The notes under the pieces: model-generated
Told to the model about the DNA's origin: nothing
The model's input: only the letters and a program-made list of their open reading frames with translations
Databases searched by the model: none
NCBI GenBank assembly: GCA_009776965.1
Contig: WRMU01000026.1
Span: 1 to 11,300 of the forward strand
Origin: Microgenomates group bacterium
GTDB lineage: Bacteria > Patescibacteriota > Microgenomatia > UBA1400 > PJMF01
Reading direction: 5' to 3'
Length of the DNA stretch: 11,300 bases
In this document: one piece after another, positions 6,398 through 11,300 of the stretch
Position numbering within the stretch: the stretch's first letter is position 1
Layout: every line of letters starts with the position of its first letter
Translations under genes and position numbers: made by a program

Positions 6398-7744
6398 ATG
6401 AATAATACCTTCCCAGACCAAGCTATCTCCGACTTAATTAAAGCGGAAGCCCTCCGCCAACGCGAAGGCCTAGAACTCATCCCTAGCGAAAACTATGTCT
6501 CTAGTGCCGTCATGGCCGCTCAGGGCTCAGTTTTCACCAACAAATACTCTGAGGGTTATCCGTCATTTACCGGCTTAACTACTTATGACGACTCTCGCCT
6601 CGCCGAAGAAATCCTGCCCGACAAACGCTACTACGGCGGCCAATTCAATACCGACCGCATCGAGCGCCTCGCCATCGCCAGAGCCTGCCGGCTTTTCGGC
6701 GCTGACCACGCCAATGTCCAGCCCCATTCCGGAGCTCAGGCCAATATGGCGGTTTATCATGCTTGGTGCGAGCCAGGGGACACCATCTTAGGTATGGATT
6801 TAGGGCATGGCGGACATTTAACTCATGGCTCACCAGTCACTCAAGCCGCTCGAATATACAATTTTGTTCGCTATGGCCAAAAAGATATTACCACTGGTGA
6901 GATTGATTATGATGAATTGGAAAAAATAGCCTTGGAGAAAAAGCCCAAAATTGTTTTAGTGGGCTATTCGGCCTATTCGCGCATCCCCGATTTTGCTCGT
7001 ATGGCGGCTATTGGTAAAAAAGTAGGCGCATTGCTTATGGCCGATATGGCCCATGTCGCTGGTCTCATCGTCGGCGGCGTCCATCCCAACCCCTTCGATT
7101 TTGGCTTCCATGTTATCACCACCACCACCCATAAAACTCTCCGTGGTCCTCGAGGCGGCTTGATTTTAAGTCGGGGTGTGGTCAGCAATCCGCTTAAAAA
7201 AACCGCTAAAACTTTAGCTAATATCCCCACTTTAATTGACCGCTCAGTCTTCCCCGGAACCCAAGGCGGCCCCCTCATGCATGTCATCGCCGCCAAGGCC
7301 GTGGCTTTCTCTGAGGCGCTGCGCCCCGAGTTCAAAACTTATGCTAAACAAGTAGTGGCTAATACCCAGCAACTAGCTCAGGAAATGCAGAAGTTGGGAT
7401 TTGTTTTAATTGCTGGAGGAACTGATAACCACCTCATTTTAGTGGATGTGATGAGTAGTTTTGGCGTTGATGGCGCTCTGGCTGAGGAGGCGATCGACGC
7501 TATCGGCCTGACTTTGAATAAAAATGCCATCCCCAATGATCCTCTGCCACCCTTTAAGCCCAGCGGCATTCGCCTCGGTACTCCCGCTGCTACTACCCGT
7601 GGCCTCAAAGAAAAGGACATGAAGCCTATCGCTCTCTGGCTCAAAGCTGCCATTGAGGCGCGTGATAATCAAAAAGAACTTCGCCGACTCCAAAAACAAG
7701 TAAAAGAGTTTTGTCATCAACTCCCCCTGTTTAGTTGGGACTAA
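6398..7744 (+). CDS. glyA: Serine hydroxymethyltransferase
   Basis: PLP enzyme converting serine and tetrahydrofolate to glycine and 5,10-methylene-THF, the main source of one-carbon units, and direct supplier of the FolD substrate encoded 0.6 kb downstream. With the ATG at 6398 the protein is 448 aa (usual about 415-430). It shows [11 protein letters not shown] near the N-terminus, [35 protein letters not shown], the DMAHVAGLI motif, and the PLP lysine K246 in [14 protein letters not shown]. The frame is open back to a TTG at 6323, but that stretch lies inside repeat A and is lysine-rich and unlike the family, so ATG 6398 is preferred; no Shine-Dalgarno is present. Codon use is patchy: about 6730-7060 and 7330-7560 are G/T-rich at wobble positions while the rest is C-rich like its neighbours, suggesting mosaic ancestry. 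Confidence 0.96.
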   Translation: MNNTFPDQAISDLIKAEALRQREGLELIPSENYVSSAVMAAQGSVFTNKYSEGYPSFTGLTTYDDSRLAEEILPDKRYYGGQFNTDRIERLAIARACRLFGADHANVQPHSGAQANMAVYHAWCEPGDTILGMDLGHGGHLTHGSPVTQAARIYNFVRYGQKDITTGEIDYDELEKIALEKKPKIVLVGYSAYSRIPDFARMAAIGKKVGALLMADMAHVAGLIVGGVHPNPFDFGFHVITTTTHKTLRGPRGGLILSRGVVSNPLKKTAKTLANIPTLIDRSVFPGTQGGPLMHVIAAKAVAFSEALRPEFKTYAKQVVANTQQLAQEMQKLGFVLIAGGTDNHLILVDVMSSFGVDGALAEEAIDAIGLTLNKNAIPNDPLPPFKPSGIRLGTPAATTRGLKEKDMKPIALWLKAAIEARDNQKELRRLQKQVKEFCHQLPLFSWD

Positions 7745-7750
7745 TAATTT

Positions 7751-7799
7751 GGCGGAGCACGCTATGCGTGCTCCGCCCAAACTTCGTGCGATTTTTTTT
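7751..7799. terminator. Strong hairpin between convergent glyA and unknown gene, with offset T-tract
   Basis: A perfect 12-bp GC-rich stem (7751-7762 with 7766-7777, loop TAT) starts 6 nt after the glyA stop. A run of eight T (7792-7799) follows, but 14 nt away from the stem rather than directly. An alternative short pairing of GCACG (7757-7761) with CGTGC (7785-7789) would end 2 nt before the T-run. The hairpin lies between convergent genes and could serve both; the T-run overlaps the stop of the minus-strand gene. Confidence 0.65.
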
Positions 7800-8223
7800 A
7801 ATAAGGACTTCTTTCGTTGCAGGGGAAAAGCGGCCATTTTCGATACATCAAAAACTCCTTGTTTCCTTCCTCATCAAAAGCCTTTGCTAGGATTTGTTTA
7901 CCCCAGCAATAATAAAAGGATTCTGCCGCATCTAATGCCACCCGCTCCTCGCCCTCCTCCATCTTGCTATAATGATGGGTGAGGAAGGCCAGTATTAAGC
8001 GAAAACTTTTCACGACCTCGGCGGAGTGTTGTTTCCCCTCGCTGCCCGAACAGAGGTCCACTTGACTTTTTATAATCAAATCTTTCACCGTTTCTCCGTA
8101 TATCCAGCTCGGTCTCCAAGAAACCTTTACTTCGGGACAAATCTGGTCCACCTTGTTTTTTACTTCTCCCTCATACCTCGCTGACCATGGCAGACCTACG
8201 ATAATTCCTTGTAGAATTAACAT
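7798..8223 (-). CDS. Hypothetical protein, unrecognised family
   Basis: A 141-residue protein that I do not recognise. The frame is open to 8391, but the ATG at 8223 is preferred: AAGGAG lies 9 nt upstream, and the longer form would overlap the folD coding start by 83 bp. The N-terminus is MLILQGIIVGLPWSARYEG, a hydrophobic strand-like start ending in GLPWS, too short for a clear signal peptide. The middle (about 50-70) contains DLCSGSEGKQHSAE; then comes an apparently helical acidic stretch (about 70-115, with HHYSKMEEGEERVALDAAESFYYCWG) and a C-terminus rich in aromatic and basic residues (FLMYRKWPLFPCNERSPY). There are three Cys before the last one. It is most likely soluble. It sits between glyA and folD but points the other way, so a role in one-carbon metabolism cannot be assumed. 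Own promoter and Shine-Dalgarno make it a probable real gene. Confidence 0.7.
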   Translation of the reverse strand: MLILQGIIVGLPWSARYEGEVKNKVDQICPEVKVSWRPSWIYGETVKDLIIKSQVDLCSGSEGKQHSAEVVKSFRLILAFLTHHYSKMEEGEERVALDAAESFYYCWGKQILAKAFDEEGNKEFLMYRKWPLFPCNERSPY

Positions 8224-8232
8224 TTTCCCATT

Positions 8233-8238
8233 CTCCTT
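8233..8238 (-). promoter_or_regulatory. Shine-Dalgarno site fixing the start of the unknown gene
   Basis: The minus strand reads AAGGAG (8238 to 8233), 9 nt before ATG 8223. It supports this start over upstream in-frame starts as far as 8391, which would run into folD. The predicted leader is about 46 nt, in contrast to the leaderless folD on the other strand. Confidence 0.7.
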
Positions 8239-8275
8239 TTTCTTTTTATTTTTGAAATAGCGCGAAGCAGAGCTT

Positions 8276-8284
8276 ATTATATCA
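8276..8284 (-). promoter_or_regulatory. Extended -10 promoter of the unknown minus-strand gene
   Basis: The minus strand reads TGATATAAT (8284 to 8276), identical to the extended -10 found before the Maf-like gene. Predicted +1 is about 8269. The element lies inside the -35 region of the folD promoter, so the two divergent promoters overlap. Confidence 0.6.
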
Positions 8285-8296
8285 TTTCTCATACAG

Positions 8297-8302
8297 TATA
8301 AT
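8297..8302 (+). promoter_or_regulatory. -10 box of folD; leaderless start predicted
   Basis: A perfect TATAAT ends 6 nt before the folD ATG, so the standard +1 (7 nt after the box) falls on the A of the ATG at 8309. No Shine-Dalgarno could fit. The -35 position holds only a weak match (TTATTA at 8274-8279). Confidence 0.65.
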
Positions 8303-8308
8303 ATAACC

Positions 8309-9142
8309 ATGACCACTATTTTCGACGGAGAAAAATTAGCTGCCACCAAACTCCAAGCCCTCAAAAAGCAAACTTTCCCTCCTCTCACCATTGCTGCTCT
8401 CGTTTTTTCCGAGGATGACGGCGGACAACTCTACACCCGTAAAAAAAGCGAGCTTGCCGCGCAGCTCAACATCACCTACCTCCCCACCCAAATGTCTATC
8501 AATACCGATTTACCAATTATTCAATCTTGGATTGAAAAACAAAACGCCAGCCCCAAAATCACCGGCCTTATCGTCCAAAAACCCATGCGTCGAGTTTATG
8601 AGAGCACCACCAAACGTCAAGACTTTGCCGGTTGGTGGGCCAACATTACCTCTCATATCTCCCCCGCCAAAGATATTGATGGCTTAAATCCCGCCACCAC
8701 TGCCGTCATCTCCGCCACCGCCTCCGCTGTCCTCTCCGTCCTCACCGCTATTGGCCGGCTCAAAAACCGCCGCTGGCAAACTTCCGAGCGGGTGGTGATC
8801 ATCGGCAAGTCCGATCTTCTGGGTTTTCCCCTCCACCAAGCTTTGACCAAGATGGGCGCTGACGTCTCCCTTTGGGGCAAAAAAGAACTCGCCAGCCAAA
8901 CCTCCTCTAGCAAAGCCATCGACCAAGAAATCATCATCTCCGCCACCGGCATCCCCAACTTAATTAAGGGGTCCATGATTTCTGAGGGCGCCATCCTCAT
9001 TGACGTTGGCGAACCTCAGGGTGATGTCGATGTCCCCAGTGTTCTCAATAAAGCCAGCTTCCTCACCCCCGTCCCTCATGGCATCGGCCCCTTGACCGTC
9101 GTCTCCCTGATGGAAAACGCAGTTAGGTTAGCAAATATATAA
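8309..9142 (+). CDS. folD: FolD, methylenetetrahydrofolate dehydrogenase/cyclohydrolase (divergent)
   Basis: Cytoplasmic bifunctional enzyme oxidising 5,10-methylene-THF to methenyl-THF with NAD(P) and hydrolysing that to 10-formyl-THF, directly after GlyA in the pathway. The 277-residue length is normal (about 280-300). Kept active-site points are Y42 and K46 (Yxxx K motif in LYTRKKSEL), Q90 in LIVQKP and the KDIDG motif (121-125). The Rossmann region VVIIGKSDLLGFPL and the C-terminal PVPHGIGPLTVVSLMENAVRL match the family. Odd points are several departures from consensus: VQLPLP reads VQKPMRR, the PCTPxG segment after KDxDGxxP reads SATASAV, GRSxxVGxP reads GKSDLLGFP, and PVPGGVGP reads PVPHGIGP. 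This suggests altered cofactor or substrate handling, or simply fast evolution. The stop overlaps the outer arm of repeat B. The start is fixed by a TATAAT 6 nt upstream. Confidence 0.9.
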   Translation: MTTIFDGEKLAATKLQALKKQTFPPLTIAALVFSEDDGGQLYTRKKSELAAQLNITYLPTQMSINTDLPIIQSWIEKQNASPKITGLIVQKPMRRVYESTTKRQDFAGWWANITSHISPAKDIDGLNPATTAVISATASAVLSVLTAIGRLKNRRWQTSERVVIIGKSDLLGFPLHQALTKMGADVSLWGKKELASQTSSSKAIDQEIIISATGIPNLIKGSMISEGAILIDVGEPQGDVDVPSVLNKASFLTPVPHGIGPLTVVSLMENAVRLANI

Positions 9143-9295
9143 AATTGTTTTGATATTTTATCTCGAAACATGGACACTGCTTAAAGGATAATTTAGTGTT
9201 TTATCCGCGCTGACGCGAAGTAAGCAACGGACTAAAATATTAAATTATTCTTGAAAAGTGGACACTTGAGAGAGAAAAAATTAAAATAATTTTAT
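9139..9295. repeat. Long palindromic repeat, copy B (directly repeats 6201-6348)
   Basis: Positions 9145-9282 match copy A. The same hairpin forms, with an outer arm of its own: 9139-9159 pairs with 9275-9295, 20 of 21 positions including two G-T. These flanks differ in sequence from those of copy A although both copies pair internally. The apical hairpin is CGCG-CTGA-CGCG (9206-9217) where copy A has CGCT-GCG-AGCG, so the closing pair changes from T-A to G-C together. The copy starts in the folD stop codon and ends 2 bp before the dnaE extended -10, so it could serve as folD terminator or affect dnaE promoter activity. It has no coding potential. Confidence 0.85.
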
Positions 9296-9297
9296 TA

Positions 9298-9306
9298 TGT
9301 TATACT
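9298..9306 (+). promoter_or_regulatory. Extended -10 promoter of dnaE; leaderless start predicted
   Basis: TGTTATACT fits the extended -10 pattern TGnTATAnT. It ends 6 nt before the dnaE ATG, so +1 should fall on the A at 9313. No Shine-Dalgarno is present. The element abuts the right arm of repeat B, so folding or protein binding at the repeat could affect it. Confidence 0.6.
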
Positions 9307-9312
9307 ACCCCT

Positions 9313-11300
9313 ATGCCCTCCGACTTCGTCCACCTCCATGTCCACACCGAGTTCTCCCTTCTCGACGGCCTCTGCCGCATCCCCAAGCTTATCGCTCGCA
9401 CTCAGGAGCTCGGTCAGCGCGCCATTGCCATCACCGACCATGGCAATATGTATGGCAACCTCCATTTTTATAACCACGCCCTCAAAACCGATGGGGCCGT
9501 CAAGCCCATTATCGGCTGCGAGTTTTATCTGGCCCGCACCTCCCTCCTTGAGAAACAATTTCGCCCCGGTGCCGATCAGTATCATCTCACCGTTCTCGCC
9601 AAAAACCATCGTGGCTACCAAAAACTGCTTAAATTGACCAGCATTGCCAATCTCGAAGGTTTTTCCTATAAACCTCGCATCGACCAAAAAACTCTCTTTG
9701 AGCATGGCGACGACCTCATCGTTCTTTCTGGCTGTATGAGCTCGCTCACCAACAAACTCATCGTCGAAGAAAAGCCCGACGCCGCTCTCGAAGTAATTAA
9801 ACAATATAAAGAACGCTTTGGCTCCGACTACTATCTTGAGCTTCAAGCTCATCCCAATATCCCCCTGCAAGACACTATCAATGCCCAACTTATTTCTTGG
9901 AGTAGAGAGCTGGACATTCCTTTGGTAGCCACCAATGATGTCCACTACCTCACCCCTGCCGATGCCGTGGCCCAAGATGCTATTATTGCCGTAGGAACCC
10001 GCAAACTCGTCTCCGATACCAACCGTCTCAGCATGCTCGACAGCCCCGATTTTTATCTGCGCTCTAGCGAGGAAATGGCCGAGCTTTTTTCCTCTGTTCC
10101 TGAGGCTTTAACTAACACTCTCGCTGTTGCCGAAAAGTGTAATGTGGAAATAGAGCGCGGCCATCTGCGTTTTCCCAGCTTTGTTACCCCCAAAGGCGAG
10201 AGCGAACAATCCTATTTTAATAAACTCATTGATATTGGCTTCAAGAAAAAAGTTCCCTCTCCTTCTCCCGAAGTTCTCGAGCGTCTCTCTTATGAAAAGG
10301 ATGTCATTATCCAAAAAGGTTATGTCAATTATTTCCTTATCACTCAAGACTTTGTCAACTGGGCCAAGGATCAGGGTATTCGCGTCGGCCCTGGGCGCGG
10401 CTCTGCGGCTGGTTCGCTCATCGCCTATTGCCTTAATATCACCGAAATCGACCCCATCGAGCAGGAGCTCCCTTTCGAGCGCTTTCTCAATCCCCAGCGT
10501 CCCACCCCTCCCGATATTGATATGGATTTTGCCGACGTTGATCGCGACAAAGTTATTGGTTATATCACCCAAAAATACGGCGCCGACCGCGTCGCCCAAA
10601 TGATTACTTTTGGAAAAATGGAGCCGCGCGTCGCTGTACGCGACATTGGTCGAGTACTCGGCTTCCCTTATGAAGTGCCCGACAAAATCGCCAAACTCAT
10701 TCCCAATGAGCCAGGCCGCCATATCACTCTCGACAAAGCCATCTCCCAAGTTTCCGAGCTCAGAGTCTATTCCGAACAGCCTAAATACCAGCAACTTTTT
10801 GATCTCGTTCGTCGAGTGGAGGGTATAGTGCGCCATTCCAGCGTCCATGCTTCCGCCGTCATTGTTGCCGATGCCTCGCTCGACAATTACACTGCCGTCC
10901 AAAAAGACTCCAAGTCTGGAAAACTCATCACTCAGTCCGACATGTATGTTCTCGACTGCAACGTCTCCGACGACGCCATTGGCCTCTTAAAGTTCGACTT
11001 TTTAGGCTTGCGTAATTTAACCACCATTCAACTCGCCCTGCGCAATATCAAAGAACAAAAGGGTATTGATCTCGACTTAAACGCCATCTCCATCACCGAC
11101 TCCAAGACCTTCAAGCTTTTTCAATCTGGCGAAACCATGGGTGTTTTCCAAATGGAGTCGGCCGGCATGCGCCGCTCCGCCCGCAATCTCAAACCCACCG
11201 CTTTTTCCGACATCACCGCTCTTTTAGCTCTCTATCGCCCCGGACCCATGAACCTTATCCCCACTTTCATCGAGGGCAAACACCATCCCGATAAGGTCGA
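9313..11300 (+). CDS. dnaE: DNA polymerase III alpha subunit, N-terminal 662 residues (runs off window)
   Basis: Catalytic subunit of the replicative DNA polymerase (C family). The ATG at 9313 begins MPSDFVHLHVHTEFSLLDG, the start of the PHP domain, followed by ITDHGNMYG, PIIGCEFYL and ATNDVHYL, so the PHP domain (about 1-280) keeps most metal-type residues. The polymerase core follows with VGPGRGSAAGSLIAYCL, then PPDIDMDFAD, which carries the catalytic aspartates D401 and D403, and KFDFLGLRNLTT, which carries the third, D562. HSSVHASAVIV and LYRPGPMNLIPTFIEGK also match. Between QSDM and GLLKFDFLG there are about five extra residues (VLDCNVSDD region) compared with common DnaE. The reading frame is open at the window end; a full DnaE is about 1,100-1,200 aa, so just over half is seen. 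Long minus-strand frames inside are by-products of codon bias. Confidence 0.97.
   Translation, partial: MPSDFVHLHVHTEFSLLDGLCRIPKLIARTQELGQRAIAITDHGNMYGNLHFYNHALKTDGAVKPIIGCEFYLARTSLLEKQFRPGADQYHLTVLAKNHRGYQKLLKLTSIANLEGFSYKPRIDQKTLFEHGDDLIVLSGCMSSLTNKLIVEEKPDAALEVIKQYKERFGSDYYLELQAHPNIPLQDTINAQLISWSRELDIPLVATNDVHYLTPADAVAQDAIIAVGTRKLVSDTNRLSMLDSPDFYLRSSEEMAELFSSVPEALTNTLAVAEKCNVEIERGHLRFPSFVTPKGESEQSYFNKLIDIGFKKKVPSPSPEVLERLSYEKDVIIQKGYVNYFLITQDFVNWAKDQGIRVGPGRGSAAGSLIAYCLNITEIDPIEQELPFERFLNPQRPTPPDIDMDFADVDRDKVIGYITQKYGADRVAQMITFGKMEPRVAVRDIGRVLGFPYEVPDKIAKLIPNEPGRHITLDKAISQVSELRVYSEQPKYQQLFDLVRRVEGIVRHSSVHASAVIVADASLDNYTAVQKDSKSGKLITQSDMYVLDCNVSDDAIGLLKFDFLGLRNLTTIQLALRNIKEQKGIDLDLNAISITDSKTFKLFQSGETMGVFQMESAGMRRSARNLKPTAFSDITALLALYRPGPMNLIPTFIEGKHHPDKV

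Noticed and set aside
8224..8391. 56-residue N-terminal extension of the unknown minus-strand gene
   Set aside because: It would overlap the folD coding start and include both promoters; a clear AAGGAG sits 9 nt before ATG 8223.
6201..9295. CRISPR array or toxin-antitoxin type system built on the repeats
   Set aside because: There are only two copies, 2.9 kb apart, long and palindromic, with ordinary metabolic genes between and no cas or toxin-like genes; no regular spacer pattern.
9295..9975. 226-codon open frame on the minus strand
   Set aside because: It lies antisense to dnaE, whose + frame matches the PHP domain motif by motif. C-rich wobble bases on + remove stops from the opposite frame; the translation has no recognisable domain and is rich in Gly and Val, as expected for such a shadow.
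10108..10902. 264-codon open frame on the minus strand
   Set aside because: It is antisense to the catalytic core of dnaE (PDIDMDF region). No promoter or Shine-Dalgarno with proper spacing was seen and the product has no known motif.
1..11300. Recoded TGA (Gly or Trp) as in some Patescibacteria
   Set aside because: A TGA stop at 1841-1843 coincides with the ATGA start of the next gene, and no TGA is needed inside any of the well-recognised proteins.
1..11300. tRNA or rRNA genes
   Set aside because: The intergenic gaps are short and hold only promoters, the repeat and the 7751 hairpin; no cloverleaf or rRNA-like stretch was seen by eye.

Overview
The window reads as ordinary bacterial chromosome using the standard genetic code; a TGA stop ends the Maf-like gene. 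Every gene seen is bacterial in type: group I IscS/IscU, GldA with a fused GldF-GldG, GlyA, FolD and DnaE. Several promoter-proximal genes look leaderless, the proteins are compact or divergent, and two genes match nothing I know well. That would fit an uncultivated reduced-genome lineage such as Patescibacteria, but this is inference and no marker in the window proves it. The + strand carries clearly more C than G in genes of both orientations, which suggests that + is the lagging strand across the window.

Layout. Positions 1-1470 (+) hold the end of a cysteine desulfurase followed by its IscU-type scaffold, together an Fe-S cluster assembly pair. Positions 1473-2770 (-) hold a translationally coupled pair, a divergent Maf-like protein followed by a DUF488 protein; the DUF488 gene ends tail to tail with iscU, 2 bp apart. 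Positions 2842-6100 (-) hold a two-gene ABC export operon: a GldA-type ATPase, then a GldF permease fused to a GldG-type extracytoplasmic domain. Positions 6101-6397 are an intergenic region with back-to-back -35 boxes and the first copy (A) of a structured repeat. Positions 6398-9142 hold glyA (+), a short unknown gene (-) and folD (+). Positions 9139-9295 hold the second copy (B) of the repeat. From 9313 to the window end is the first 662 codons of dnaE (+).

How the genes fit together. GlyA and FolD are consecutive enzymes of folate one-carbon metabolism: serine gives 5,10-methylene-THF, which gives 10-formyl-THF. Their segment is bracketed by the two direct repeat copies. IscS and IscU act together. 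GldA with GldFG would form one membrane complex.

The most interesting signal is the repeat. It is about 140 bp, in two direct copies 2942 bp apart. Each copy folds into a long hairpin, and the outer flanks differ between copies yet still pair within each copy. The second is a recurrent promoter design in which a TATAAT-like box sits 6-10 nt before the ATG with no Shine-Dalgarno, predicting leaderless mRNAs for iscU, the ABC ATPase, folD and dnaE. I do not see a clearly new defence or biosynthetic system here.
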